Part shown: positions 13,949 through 22,382 of the stretch, in pieces
Position numbering within the stretch: position 1 is the stretch's first letter
Layout of the letters: each line of letters starts with the position of its first letter
Assembly: GCA_016464795.1 (NCBI GenBank)
Contig: JAEKNN010000048.1
Span: 1 to 35,496 of the forward strand
Length of the DNA stretch: 35,496 nt
Source of the DNA: Candidatus Amunia macphersoniae
GTDB taxonomy: Bacteria > Chloroflexota > Dormibacteria > Aeolococcales > Aeolococcaceae
Reading direction: 5' to 3'
Notes under the pieces: generated by a model
What the model was told of the DNA's origin: nothing
What the model saw: the letters and a program-made list of their open reading frames with translations, nothing else
Databases searched by the model: none
Position numbers and translations under genes: made by a program

Positions 13949-14336
13949 CCTGTGCTGTGCAGAACGCGCAGCGCCGTGCTCCCAGAGGAATGTTGCTGAG
14001 GCACTCCGGGCACTCTCGGGTGGTCTCCTGGGTGGCCGGTGTGGTGCGCCGCGCCTCCATCTTCTGCATGGGCACGACCAGCGCGAAGTAGACGGCGGCG
14101 GCGATCACCAGGAAGGCGATCACCAGGTTGATGAAGTTGCCGTAACGGAACGTGGCCTGCCCGACTGTGAAGACATATGAGTCGAAGTTGGGACCATTGC
14201 CCGGGATGGCGATGAGAGGGCTGATGAAGTCGTCCACGAAGCCCTTGATCAGCGTCCCGAATGCGCCGCCGATGACGAAGGCGACAGCCAGCGCGGCCAC
14301 GTTGCCACGCAGGATGAAATCCTTGAAGCCCTTCAT
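13917..14336 (-). CDS. mscL: Large-conductance mechanosensitive channel with C-terminal zinc ribbon
   Basis: A 139-residue inner-membrane channel that opens under membrane tension to release solutes during osmotic downshock. The N-terminus KGFKDFILRGNVAALAVAFV and the GGAFG..I..FVDD.ISPLI stretch are diagnostic of MscL helix S1 and TM1. TM2 follows at about 70-95 (FINLVIAFLVIAAAVYFALVVP). The tail carries CPECLSNIPLGARRCAFC, a zinc-ribbon pair of CxxC motifs that occurs in a subset of MscL proteins. ATG at 14336 has GGAGG eight bases upstream. The last eleven codons (QVPPVGVEPTP) are antisense to the tRNA at 13875-13948, so the true functional end is probably just after the zinc ribbon. It is a single-gene unit. 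Confidence 0.93.
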   Translation of the reverse strand: MKGFKDFILRGNVAALAVAFVIGGAFGTLIKGFVDDFISPLIAIPGNGPNFDSYVFTVGQATFRYGNFINLVIAFLVIAAAVYFALVVPMQKMEARRTTPATQETTRECPECLSNIPLGARRCAFCTAQVPPVGVEPTP

Positions 14337-14476
14337 GTCGTGACCTCCGCCCTGCGTTGGCCGGTGCATCCCGGCGCTGCGACGTTGAGGGCTGTCCACA
14401 CTGCTTGTCAATCGGGTGCGTCGATTCGAGCGCGGCGGTACTCTGCAATGCCTTGACGGTGAGGAGGGAGAAGCCA

Positions 14477-15520
14477 GTGGCCCAGCGGACGCTGCGTCGC
14501 GACCGCGCCCACCGGGGCGTGGACTCGGCGGTGCTCTGGCGCCTCGGTGCCCTCCGTTACGAGACCGCCGGCGTCCAGGAGCGCGAGCCGGTTGTGGCCC
14601 GGGACTTCTGGGACCAGAGCCGGGTCCAGCATCCCACCCGCGTGAGGGTGGCGGCACGATGGGAGCAACGCAACAGCACCGAGCTTCGCCTGGAAGGACC
14701 CAGCAGCGGGCTGGGAGGACATCCGGGAGCAGGCAAGGTGATCGCCACCGCACACCTGACCCGCGGCCTTCCGGCCGATGCACCGATCGTCCTCATCGTT
14801 CACGGCTACGCGGTGCCGATGCCCTTCTGGGATGCGCTCCAGGCGCGCACCCTGCGCGCCCAGGGCGCCCACACGATGCGCGTCGACCTGCCGTTCCATC
14901 TCCGCCGCCGAGTCCCTGGGCACAGCAGCGGAGACGGGTTCTTCAGCAGCGACCCGGCCAGGATCCGGGCGACAGTTCGCCAGTCGGTGGAGGACGCCGC
15001 CGCCTTGGTTGCCTGGGCGCGCGGCAACGTCACCTCGAGGATCGCCGTGATGGGGGTCAGCCTCGGCGGCCTGATCACGTTGTTGCTGGCTGCGCAGCTC
15101 AGGCTGGATTCGGTGGTGGCGGTGGCACCGCTCTGCGACCCTCCATCGACCTTCTTGGAGCACATGCCACGCGGCCTGGCACGCCGGCTCGGCGTTAACG
15201 CCACCAGCGGCGGAACCTGGGGTGAGGATCGCAGCGAGGCCCGGGCCATGCTCGACGCGGCTCTGGCGCCGCTGGTGCCGCGCAACCTCGTGCCCGTCAC
15301 CCAGCCGAAGAACATCACCCTGGTGCGCCCTCAGCTGGACAGCATCGTGGGCCAGCAACCGATCGCCGACCTGGCCGCGGCGTGGGGAGCTGAGCTGTGG
15401 GATTACCGGTACGGGCACATCACGGTGATGAACGCGCCCGGGGTGGGCTCGCGGATCCGCGATCGCCTGCTCGATCCGGATCGCATCAACCCGGCAAGCA
15501 CTCCGCCGGGCTCCGGCTGA
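14477..15520 (+). CDS. Alpha/beta hydrolase, ABHD18-like
   Basis: A 347-residue protein with an alpha/beta hydrolase core. PIVLIVHGYAVP (about 103-114) is the oxyanion-hole strand and loop, RVDLPFHLRR follows, and VMGVSLGGLITLLLAA carries the nucleophile elbow with Ser195 in GVSLGG. DYRYGHITVMN near the C-terminus supplies the catalytic His. The LPFH segment and spacing resemble the ABHD18/DUF2048 group of uncharacterised hydrolases, but substrate is unknown. No signal peptide, so probably cytosolic. GTG at 14477 is chosen because GAGGAGGGAG lies about seven bases upstream; the open frame extends further but with poor composition. Transcribed alone; a T-rich run follows the stop. Confidence 0.8.
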   Translation: MAQRTLRRDRAHRGVDSAVLWRLGALRYETAGVQEREPVVARDFWDQSRVQHPTRVRVAARWEQRNSTELRLEGPSSGLGGHPGAGKVIATAHLTRGLPADAPIVLIVHGYAVPMPFWDALQARTLRAQGAHTMRVDLPFHLRRRVPGHSSGDGFFSSDPARIRATVRQSVEDAAALVAWARGNVTSRIAVMGVSLGGLITLLLAAQLRLDSVVAVAPLCDPPSTFLEHMPRGLARRLGVNATSGGTWGEDRSEARAMLDAALAPLVPRNLVPVTQPKNITLVRPQLDSIVGQQPIADLAAAWGAELWDYRYGHITVMNAPGVGSRIRDRLLDPDRINPASTPPGSG

Positions 15521-15540
15521 CGCTCGGTCACCTCTTTTTT
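15518..15540 (+). terminator. Weak candidate intrinsic terminator
   Basis: A short TGAC/GTCA hairpin (15518-15530) directly overlapping the hydrolase stop is followed by CCTC and six T (15535-15540). The stem is only four pairs, so the evidence is mainly the T-run and its location between two transcription units. Confidence 0.35.
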
Positions 15541-15589
15541 GCCACGGCTGGCCATAACACAGGTGACCGGAAGCCGGGGCGGCGGCTGC

Positions 15590-15595
15590 TATCCT
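15590..15595 (+). promoter_or_regulatory. -10-like element of murI
   Basis: TATCCT, seven bases before the murI ATG. This places the likely transcription start at or next to the start codon, and no ribosome binding site is present, as expected for a leaderless message. Confidence 0.5.
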
Positions 15596-15602
15596 CGCCA
15601 CG

Positions 15603-16439
15603 ATGAGCGACACCCGGCCGATCGGGGTCTTCGACTCCGGTGTCGGCGGCCTCACGGTGCTCCAGCAGCTGCATGCGCTGCTGCCCGGCGAACGGCTGAT
15701 CTACCTGGCCGATCTCGCCCACTTCCCCTACGGGCCGCGGTACCAGCACGAGGTGCGCGACTTCGCACTGCGGATCATCGACCACCTCGTCGGACTCGAC
15801 ACCAAGCTGGTCGTGGTGGCGTGCAACACGGCCACCGCCGCCGCGCTGAATGCAGCCCGCGAACGGTTCGACGTGCCGATCGTCGGGGTGATCGCCCCCG
15901 GAGCCCAGGCAGCCGTGGAGGCCACCCGCAACGGCCGGGTGGCGGTGATCAGCACCGAGGGCACCCGGGCCAGCCAGGAGTACGTGCACGCCATCAAGGA
16001 GGCCAACCCGGGGGTCGGCGTGCTCGGTCTGGCGGTGCCCGACCTGGTCGACATCGTAGAGGCGGGCGAGGCCGCCGGCCCGCAGGCACACGCCATCCTC
16101 GCCGAGGTGCTCACCGAGATCGGGGGCTGGGGCGCGGACACGCTGGTGCTGGGCTGCACCCACTACCCACTGCTGCGGCCGACCCTCCAAAGACTGCTCC
16201 ACGGCGGCGCGGTCAGCGTCGTGGACAGTGCGGAGACCACCGCCGCGCGCGTCGGCCGGATCCTCACCGTGAACCGCCTTGGTGCGGGCGGCGAGGCGAC
16301 GGTGGCGCCCGTGCTCCTGGTCACGGCTGCGCCGCAACGGTTTGCCGCCTCCGCCGAGCTGCTCTTCGGCGGCTCGCTTCCGGAGCCCACGCTGGTGCCG
16401 TTGTGGGACGCGGCGGCACTGTCGGGTGCCTCCCCGTGA
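15603..16439 (+). CDS. murI: Glutamate racemase
   Basis: A 278-residue cytosolic enzyme that converts L-glutamate to D-glutamate for peptidoglycan stem peptides. Diagnostic motifs: IGVFDSGVGGLTVL at the N-terminus, ADLAHFPYG, the first catalytic cysteine Cys74 in VACNTATAAALN, and the second, Cys185, in LGCTHYPLL. Length is normal for the family. The ATG at 15603 has no ribosome binding site but a well-placed -10-like TATCCT seven bases upstream. Its TGA overlaps the GTG of the polyprenyl diphosphate synthase gene, so the two are likely coupled. Both supply cell-wall synthesis: D-Glu here, the lipid carrier from the next gene. Confidence 0.96.
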   Translation: MSDTRPIGVFDSGVGGLTVLQQLHALLPGERLIYLADLAHFPYGPRYQHEVRDFALRIIDHLVGLDTKLVVVACNTATAAALNAARERFDVPIVGVIAPGAQAAVEATRNGRVAVISTEGTRASQEYVHAIKEANPGVGVLGLAVPDLVDIVEAGEAAGPQAHAILAEVLTEIGGWGADTLVLGCTHYPLLRPTLQRLLHGGAVSVVDSAETTAARVGRILTVNRLGAGGEATVAPVLLVTAAPQRFAASAELLFGGSLPEPTLVPLWDAAALSGASP

Positions 16440-17410
16440 GCGTTGTCGTCGACGAGCTTCTGGCGTCGATCGCGCCCGACCTGGTGGAGTTCGAGCGCCG
16501 TCTCGAGGCATCGGTGGCCGCCGACTTCGGGCCGATGGCGGAGTCGATGGAGCACATCGTCCGGGCGGGCGGCAAACGACTCCGCCCGGCGCTGGTGCTG
16601 CTCAGCTCAGCGCTGGGGACCGCCAACCGCGACCACACCTTCAACCTCGCCATGGGCATCGAGTTCATCCACACCGCCACCCTGGTGCACGACGATCTCA
16701 TCGACAATGCGCGCACCCGCCGGGGCATCACCACCATCCACGAGACGGTCGGCACCAACCCGGCGATCATCATCGGTGACTACTACTTCGCCAAGGGAGC
16801 AAACCTGCTGGCGTCGATCGGCGAGCCCAGCATCGACCTGGCCATCAGCAACACGGTGATGACCATCTGCCTGGGCGAGCTCCTCCAGCTCACCAGCCAC
16901 CGCGACTACAACCAGACCCTCGATGAGTACCACCGCAAGATCGCGCGCAAGACTGCCGCGCTGGTGGAGACGTGCTGCTACTGCGGCGCCGTGGTGTCCC
17001 ACCTCGATGAATCACGCACCGAGGCTCTGCGCCAGTACGGCTTCCTGATCGGCATGGCGTTCCAGATCGCCGATGACGTGCTCGACTACACGGCCACCGC
17101 CGACCAGCTCGGCAAGCCGGTGGGTGCCGACCTCCGTCAGGGCACCGTCACGCTGCCCCTGATGCTCGCGCTGCAGACAGCCGGCGCCGGAAGCGCGCTC
17201 CGGCAGGTGCTGGCGCGCCAGCCGCTCACCGACGCCGACTACGAGCAGGTGGTCCAGCTGGTGCGCTCCTCAGGGGCGATCGAGGCCACCGAGGCGCAGG
17301 CGCATGATTTCGCAACCCGCGCCCGCGCCCAGCTGGGTGAGTTCGAACCCTCCGACGCACGTGGCACCCTCGAGATGGTTTGCGACTACGTCGTCGACAG
17401 GACGATCTGA
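16436..17410 (+). CDS. Long-chain polyprenyl diphosphate synthase
   Basis: A 324-residue trans-isoprenyl diphosphate synthase. It holds both aspartate-rich Mg-binding motifs: DDLID (86-90, in TLVHDDLIDNARTRRG) and DDVLD (213-217, in FQIADDVLDYTA). The GGKRLRP substrate-binding motif lies at 45-51. It condenses isopentenyl diphosphate units into a C30-C50 chain, most often for respiratory quinones; the exact length cannot be read from sequence. The open frame extends back through murI, but the GTG at 16436, overlapping the murI stop as GTGA, gives the normal family start. Candidate names ispB, hepT or similar are not distinguishable. It meets the next gene tail to tail ten bases downstream. 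Confidence 0.93.
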   Translation: MSVVVDELLASIAPDLVEFERRLEASVAADFGPMAESMEHIVRAGGKRLRPALVLLSSALGTANRDHTFNLAMGIEFIHTATLVHDDLIDNARTRRGITTIHETVGTNPAIIIGDYYFAKGANLLASIGEPSIDLAISNTVMTICLGELLQLTSHRDYNQTLDEYHRKIARKTAALVETCCYCGAVVSHLDESRTEALRQYGFLIGMAFQIADDVLDYTATADQLGKPVGADLRQGTVTLPLMLALQTAGAGSALRQVLARQPLTDADYEQVVQLVRSSGAIEATEAQAHDFATRARAQLGEFEPSDARGTLEMVCDYVVDRTI

Positions 17411-17420
17411 TGGGGCCGCG

Positions 17421-18011
17421 CTAGCGATCCAGCGCGCCGATGCGCACCAGCTGGCTGCGGAAACCGAGTGCCCACAGTGCCAGCACCACCGCTGCCACGG
17501 CCAGGCCCACCGCCTCGACGACGGTGGCCACCAGGGAGCCGCGCGCGATGCTGTCACCACCCAGCGCGGCCAGCAGGTAGCGTCCTGCGCGAGCCGCGTC
17601 GACCACCGCGACCAGGGTGAGCACGGTCAGGCCGGCGCGCGCCACTGTGTACTCGCGAACCAGCCCGGCGCGAAGTTGCGCGATGGTCAGCTTCTCGACG
17701 GGCGCGCGGCCGGCGGGTGGCTCTGGCGGGCCGCCGCGTACGCGGAACAGGGCAAGCAGGAAGAAGAGGGCCGCCGCCCATCCCGCCCACGCGGTTGCCG
17801 CGGTCGACCCATGGGCGAGAAAGGTACTGAGACGACCGCCGCCCCGGGCCGCGGCGAAGTGCGTCTGCACCTCTAGCCCGTACCCGCCAAGCAGGCAGCA
17901 GGTGGCTGCGATCGCCCCGGCCACTCCGGCTCGCGGCAGCGGACGGAGGCGATGCACGAACAGCAATTCGGCGACTGCGCGCGGGCGACCAACGCTGCCG
18001 TCGTCCGCCAT
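17421..18011 (-). CDS. Hypothetical four-helix membrane protein
   Basis: About 196 residues from the ATG at 18011. Hydrophobic stretches near residues 32-48 (GAIAATCCLLGGYG), 70-88 (AWAGWAAALFFLLALF), 120-140 (AGLTVLTLVAVVDAA) and 160-185 (VEAVGLAVAAVVLALWALGF) suggest four transmembrane helices. A basic loop with a Pro-rich segment (RGGPPEPPAGRAP) separates the second and third. I do not recognise the family. It is divergent from the nuclease-like gene at 18027, with only 15 bases between the starts, so their promoters overlap and they may be co-regulated. The frame is open further upstream, but that part is antisense to the neighbour. Confidence 0.6.
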   Translation of the reverse strand: MADDGSVGRPRAVAELLFVHRLRPLPRAGVAGAIAATCCLLGGYGLEVQTHFAAARGGGRLSTFLAHGSTAATAWAGWAAALFFLLALFRVRGGPPEPPAGRAPVEKLTIAQLRAGLVREYTVARAGLTVLTLVAVVDAARAGRYLLAALGGDSIARGSLVATVVEAVGLAVAAVVLALWALGFRSQLVRIGALDR

Positions 18012-18026
18012 CGCGTGGCATTGTAG

Positions 18027-19043
18027 GTGCGAATCCTGATGAGCAGAGCACGCGTGCGCAGGCGACCGCTGCGCCTGGTCACGTACAACATCCTGCTCGG
18101 TGGCGCGCGCCGTGAGGATCGCATCACCTCTGTCCTGGCCCGCCTCGATGCCGACGTGATCGCCCTGCAGGAGGTGAGCAACCCCGAGTTCGCCGCACAG
18201 CTGGCACGCCACCTCGGCATGGAGCTGATCGTCGGGGCGGCGAGCGACGGCACCGGCATCAATCTGGCTGTGTTGTCGCGCCTGCCGGTGAGTCGCTGGC
18301 ACAACCACACCCATCGCGGTCGAATGTTGCGCAGTCATCTCGAGACGGTTCTGCTCACCGGTGGCAGCAACATCGCCGAGCTGCACCTGCATTCCGTTCA
18401 TCTCGCCGCCAGGTTCGGAGAGCGCAACAAGGGTGAGGCTCGCCGGCGCCGCGAGCTCGATGCGCTGCTCAGCGACATCGATGCCAGCCCTGCTCATCCT
18501 CACCTGATCGCCGGTGACTTCAACTCACTGGCACCGGGGGACGGCGTCGAGGCCACGGCTTTCTTTGCGCGCATGGCCGAGCTGCGCCGGGCCCGTGTGG
18601 TGGTCCGCAAGGCCACTGGGCTGGTGGCGGCCAGGTCTGCCGAGGAGCAGAGCGATGTCGAGGCGGCGTGGTTGCGAGCCGGTATCGACCCGCGACTCGA
18701 CGTTGGCATCCCGACGCTGCCCTTCGTGGTCTATCCCCTGACCTCCTTGCTGCCCCGCAGCGAAGCTGTCGACAGATTGCTGGGTCGCCGGATCGAACGC
18801 TGGACGGTCTCCCGCCTGCTCGACGCCGAGTACACCGACTGCTTTCGCGCGATGCACCCCCGCGCCGCCGGGTACACCTGCGCCACCTGGATGCCCGCCG
18901 CGCGCATCGACTACGTCTTTGCCGACCCACTGATGGCCGGTCGACTGCAGCGCTGCGAGGTGGTGGGCGGGCGCCGCTGGCCCGATCGCGAGGCCGCGAT
19001 CGCGTCGGACCACCATCCGTTGGTCGCCGAATTCTCGGTCTGA
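18027..19043 (+). CDS. Endonuclease/exonuclease/phosphatase family protein
   Basis: A 338-residue protein of the EEP (DNase I-like) superfamily, metal-dependent enzymes that cleave phosphodiester or phosphomonoester bonds. Motifs in order: LVTYNILLGG, VIALQEVSN with the metal-binding Glu, LHLHSVHLA, IAGDFNSL (catalytic Asp/Asn), IDYVF and the final SDHHPLVAEF with the catalytic His. An insert between GDFNSL and IDYVF is longer than in small nucleases. Substrate unknown: DNA, phosphoinositide-like lipid and nucleotide targets are all known in the family. No signal peptide. An alternative ATG lies at 18039 (MSRARVRRR). It ends three bases before the convergent exonuclease gene. Confidence 0.85.
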   Translation: MRILMSRARVRRRPLRLVTYNILLGGARREDRITSVLARLDADVIALQEVSNPEFAAQLARHLGMELIVGAASDGTGINLAVLSRLPVSRWHNHTHRGRMLRSHLETVLLTGGSNIAELHLHSVHLAARFGERNKGEARRRRELDALLSDIDASPAHPHLIAGDFNSLAPGDGVEATAFFARMAELRRARVVVRKATGLVAARSAEEQSDVEAAWLRAGIDPRLDVGIPTLPFVVYPLTSLLPRSEAVDRLLGRRIERWTVSRLLDAEYTDCFRAMHPRAAGYTCATWMPAARIDYVFADPLMAGRLQRCEVVGGRRWPDREAAIASDHHPLVAEFSV

Positions 19044-19046
19044 GCG

Positions 19047-20021
19047 TCAGTCGCCGGTCTGTGGCTGGTCCAGCACCGGGGGGGCTGTGCTGCTCTGCGG
19101 CCGGCGGTGACGCCGCCCTCCTCGACGGCGCCGCCGCGTCGCGGTCGACGCTGACGCGCCGTTGGCTGGGCGCATCCCGTCAGCGGGACGCCGGCGGCCT
19201 CGCCGCTCGTCGTTGATGCGAGGCGGTGGTGGCTGGGCGACCGCGAGCAGGTCCCCCAGGGTGCGCCAGCCGAAGCGCTCGCCGCCGAGCCTGACCAGCT
19301 CGACGAAACACTCGGCGGTCGCCTCCGCATCAGCGAGAGCGTGGTGGGGTCGGCGATGGTGCACATTGAGCTCAACGCACATGCGCTCCAAACCGATGGT
19401 GTCGCGAAGCTCCCAGATGGCGCCGGCCATGCGGCTGGTGTCGAGGTTGTCGGCGTCCAGCGGTGTCTCCATGGTGCTGGCGATCAGCCGGGTGTCGAAA
19501 GCATCGGCGCTGTGCTCCACCAGCACAGCACCCTTGGCGAATCGTCGGAAGCGCTCCAGAACCCGTCCCACCGACGGCGCGCCGCCCAGGCTCTCGGCAC
19601 CGATGCCGTGGATGCGCCTGGCGTAGGGATTGATGCGGTCGGTGCTGTGCACCAGCGTCTCGAAGGACATCAGGTGACTGTCGAGGGTGAACGCCACAGC
19701 CCCCAGCTCGACGAGGCCGTGGGGGGCCTGCCCGGTGGTCTCGCAGTCCAGAGCCACGAAGCGCAACTCCGCGATGGGCGTCTGGTGGCTGGGTCGGGCC
19801 GGCCACTCCCCGTCAGGATCGTCGACGACGTCCTCCATGGCCGCGAAGGGTTCCTGGCCCGACGGTCCGAGGCGCGGAACGAAGCTGTCACCCACCGGAA
19901 TGGGACCGCGTCGCCGCCCATAGCGCGGGCGGCGCGCCTGCGGGTCTCCTCCGGGGGGCTGTGTGGCGGGTTGAACGTCGTCGTTTCCAGGCGTCGGGGG
20001 GATCGGCTGGGCAGACGTCAT
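19047..20021 (-). CDS. DEDDh-type 3'-5' exonuclease with basic tail
   Basis: A 324-residue protein with a DnaQ-like exonuclease domain at about 85-260. Exo I is FVALDCETTG with the metal-binding Asp and Glu, Exo II is VEHSADAFDTRL, and Exo III is HHALADAEATAECF with the catalytic His and Asp. It would remove nucleotides from DNA or RNA 3' ends. The first 85 residues are Pro/Arg-rich and probably disordered. The last 55 are extremely arginine-rich (TRRRRRGGRRHRR) and likely bind nucleic acid. The isolated domain with flanking disordered tails is not the replicative epsilon subunit in its classical form, so a repair or RNA role is possible. The ATG at 20021 is used; longer frames are antisense. 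Divergent from hemA. Confidence 0.82.
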   Translation of the reverse strand: MTSAQPIPPTPGNDDVQPATQPPGGDPQARRPRYGRRRGPIPVGDSFVPRLGPSGQEPFAAMEDVVDDPDGEWPARPSHQTPIAELRFVALDCETTGQAPHGLVELGAVAFTLDSHLMSFETLVHSTDRINPYARRIHGIGAESLGGAPSVGRVLERFRRFAKGAVLVEHSADAFDTRLIASTMETPLDADNLDTSRMAGAIWELRDTIGLERMCVELNVHHRRPHHALADAEATAECFVELVRLGGERFGWRTLGDLLAVAQPPPPRINDERRGRRRPADGMRPANGASASTATRRRRRGGRRHRRPQSSTAPPVLDQPQTGD

Positions 20022-20112
20022 GCCGGCGTCACGGACATGGGCGGATCGTAGCCGGGTTCGGCGGTGGCGGTGCCGTTTGGTGCGGCCGCGGCGTCGATGA
20101 TCGAGCCTTCCA

Positions 20113-20118
20113 TATACT
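20113..20118 (+). promoter_or_regulatory. -10-like element of the haem operon
   Basis: TATACT in the 172-base gap between the exonuclease and hemA. A start a few bases on would give a leader of about 70 bases before the hemA GTG, which has its own AGGAAG ribosome binding site. No clear -35 is seen. Confidence 0.45.
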
Positions 20119-20193
20119 GACCACGCTGATTCGCCCGGAGCAGGACGCTCGCCGCCGGCGCTGCGCAACCCCCCGGATCGCAGGAAGTCGTCA

Positions 20194-21498
20194 GTGCATC
20201 TCGTCGCCGCAGGGCTCAGCTTCCGGACCGCGCCGATCTCGGTGCGCGAGCGGGCGGTGGTGCCCGACTCGGAGGCCAACCGACTGCTGCGCTACCTGGT
20301 GGGGCACTGCGGGCTGCGCGGTGCGGCGGTTCTCTCGACGTGCAACCGGACGGAGTTCTACGTCAGCTGTCCGACCACTGAGCTGGCCGACGAGGTCTGC
20401 CCACGGCTGGCCCTGTATCTCGACCCGACCGGCGATGGTGAGATCGGCGAGCACCTGTTCGCGCTGCGCGACGGCCAGGCCATCCGGCACATGCTGCGGG
20501 TGGCTGCCGGGCTGGAGAGCATGGTGGTGGGGGAGGTGCAGGTGCTCGGCCAGTTCCGAGACGCCCACCGGATGGCACGGGAGGCCGGTTCGCTGGATGC
20601 CCGCCTGGATTACGTGATGCGTCGCGCGGTCAGCGCCGGCAAGCGGGTGCGCACGGAGACGAGAGTTGGGCGGCGCGCCGGCAGCATCGCCGACGCCGCG
20701 GTGGCGATCGCGGAGGAGATCGGCGGCAGCCTGGAGGGATGCGGCGTGCTGGTGCTCGGCGCGGGCTCGATGAGCGCGCTGGCCGCCCAGCGTTTGAGCC
20801 ATGCCGGCGCGCGACTGATGGTCGCGTCGCGAGGGGGCGAGTCGGCGGTGGCGCTGGCAGCGACCGTCGGGGGCACCGCCGTGGCCATGGAGGACCTGGT
20901 TGGGTGCGCCGGCGAGGTCGAGGTCATCCTCGCCTGCACCAACAGTGCGAGGCCCGTGCTCAGCGCCGCTGCCGTGGCCGCCGTGCAGGCAGCCCGAGAC
21001 CATCGCCCGCTCGGCATCGTGGACATCGCGGTGCCTCGTGACGTGGAGGCGGCCGCCGCCACCGTGCCGGGGGTGACCCTCATCGACGTGGACGAGGTCG
21101 GCGATCGAATTCACGGCCTCCGCGACCAGCAGCTGGTATCCGTCGCCGAGGCCACCGCGATCATCGAGGCCGAGGTGGCGCACGCGGTTGCCGTCGTCGG
21201 CGAGCGCGACGCCGCAGCTCCGACCATTGGGGCGCTGGTGCGCCAGGCCGAGGCGGTGCGCCGGGCGGAGGTGGAGAGGACCTTGGCGCGCATGCCCGAT
21301 CTCGACCCCGACACAGCCGAGCGCATCCAGCAGCTCAGCCGGAGCTTGGTCAACAAGCTGCTTCATGCACCCATCACGCACCTGCGCGATTTCGCCGACG
21401 ACCCGGCGGTTGCGCTGACGCTGCGTGATGCTTTCGACCTCGACGCGACAGCCGAGGTCGCGGTCGAACCCGACCAGGGCAGCGCCGCCGCGTCGTGA
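20194..21498 (+). CDS. hemA: Glutamyl-tRNA reductase
   Basis: A 434-residue cytosolic enzyme that reduces glutamyl-tRNA(Glu) to glutamate-1-semialdehyde with NADPH, the first committed step of the C5 haem pathway. The catalytic nucleophile Cys50 is in VLSTCNRTEFYV. GLESMVVGEVQVLGQF (about 106-121) is the family signature, and VLVLGAGSMSALAAQRL (185-201) starts the NADPH-binding Rossmann domain. The C-terminal part is the helical dimerisation domain. GTG at 20194 has AGGAAG seven bases upstream. It heads the hemA-C-D-B operon; its TGA overlaps the hemC GTG. Confidence 0.97.
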   Translation: MHLVAAGLSFRTAPISVRERAVVPDSEANRLLRYLVGHCGLRGAAVLSTCNRTEFYVSCPTTELADEVCPRLALYLDPTGDGEIGEHLFALRDGQAIRHMLRVAAGLESMVVGEVQVLGQFRDAHRMAREAGSLDARLDYVMRRAVSAGKRVRTETRVGRRAGSIADAAVAIAEEIGGSLEGCGVLVLGAGSMSALAAQRLSHAGARLMVASRGGESAVALAATVGGTAVAMEDLVGCAGEVEVILACTNSARPVLSAAAVAAVQAARDHRPLGIVDIAVPRDVEAAAATVPGVTLIDVDEVGDRIHGLRDQQLVSVAEATAIIEAEVAHAVAVVGERDAAAPTIGALVRQAEAVRRAEVERTLARMPDLDPDTAERIQQLSRSLVNKLLHAPITHLRDFADDPAVALTLRDAFDLDATAEVAVEPDQGSAAAS

Positions 21499-22382
21499 GC
21501 CCCGCCACCACGGCGGCGGTCCTCCGCCTGGCCTGCCGCGGCAGCGCCCTGGCACGTGCTCAGGCGGCGCTCGCCGGCGAGGCGCTTCGGGAGCGCGCCG
21601 GGCATGACAGCGAGCTGGTCATAGTCAGGACCGGCGGAGACCGCCAACCGACCACCCCCATCGACGAGATGGAAGGACAGGGCTGGTTCACCGCGGACAT
21701 CGAGCGCACCCTGCTCGGCAACCGGGCCGACGTCGCGGTTCACAGTGCCAAGGACCTGCCCACCACCCTGGCGGCTGGGCTGGACGTGGTCGCCCTGCTG
21801 CCACGCGCCGATCCGACCGATGCGCTGGTGACCCGCAACGGCCACGGGATGGATTCGCTCGCCGCCGGGTCCACGGTCGGGAGCAGCAGTGCCAGGCGCG
21901 CCGCGCTGCTCGGCGCCATCCGGCCCGACCTGCTCTGCGTGCCCATCCGCGGCAACGTCGACACCCGCCTCGCCAAGCTCGACCGCGGCGAGGTCGACGC
22001 CCTGCTGGTGGCCTCGGCGGGCCTCGACCGTCTCGGCTTGTCGGGACGGGTGGCCGCGCGCCTGGATCCGCGTTGGTTCGTGCCCGCACCGGCCCAGGGC
22101 GCCATCGCCCTCGAGGCTGTGACCGATTCGCCTGCTGCTGTGGTCGCTGCGGATGCCGACCACGCCCCAACCACGGTGACGGTGCGGTGCGAGCGCGCGG
22201 TGCTGCTGGCGCTCGGCGGCGGCTGTCTGCTGCCGCTCGGGGTGTGGGCACGCCTCGAGGAAGGCAGGCTGGTGGTGTCGGCCGCTCTGGAGAGGGACGG
22301 AACATTGGCGCGGGTGGAGCTGAGCGGCGACGCCTCGCGTCCCGGCGAGCTGTCCGAACGGGTGGCCGGCGCCCTGCGATGA
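21495..22382 (+). CDS. hemC: Porphobilinogen deaminase (hydroxymethylbilane synthase)
   Basis: A 295-residue enzyme that joins four porphobilinogen units into the linear tetrapyrrole hydroxymethylbilane. Visible hallmarks: LACRGSALARAQA near the start, GGDR and GWFTADIERTLL, AVHSAKDLPTTL, PIRGNVDTRLAKL, FVPAPAQGAIALE, and the dipyrromethane cofactor cysteine Cys244 in LGGGCLLPLG. Length is standard. The GTG start overlaps the hemA stop (GTGA), and its own stop overlaps the hemD ATG (ATGA), so the three are translated as a coupled series. Confidence 0.97.
   Translation: MSPATTAAVLRLACRGSALARAQAALAGEALRERAGHDSELVIVRTGGDRQPTTPIDEMEGQGWFTADIERTLLGNRADVAVHSAKDLPTTLAAGLDVVALLPRADPTDALVTRNGHGMDSLAAGSTVGSSSARRAALLGAIRPDLLCVPIRGNVDTRLAKLDRGEVDALLVASAGLDRLGLSGRVAARLDPRWFVPAPAQGAIALEAVTDSPAAVVAADADHAPTTVTVRCERAVLLALGGGCLLPLGVWARLEEGRLVVSAALERDGTLARVELSGDASRPGELSERVAGALR

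Noticed and set aside
14408..15655. A 415-codon minus-strand frame
   Set aside because: It is the antisense shadow of the alpha/beta hydrolase, with His/Arg/Gln-rich composition typical of such shadows in GC-rich DNA.
15539..16435. Extension of the polyprenyl synthase frame back through murI
   Set aside because: The extension is Arg/Pro/Gly-rich, out of frame with the clear murI gene, and the GTG at 16436 gives the normal family start.
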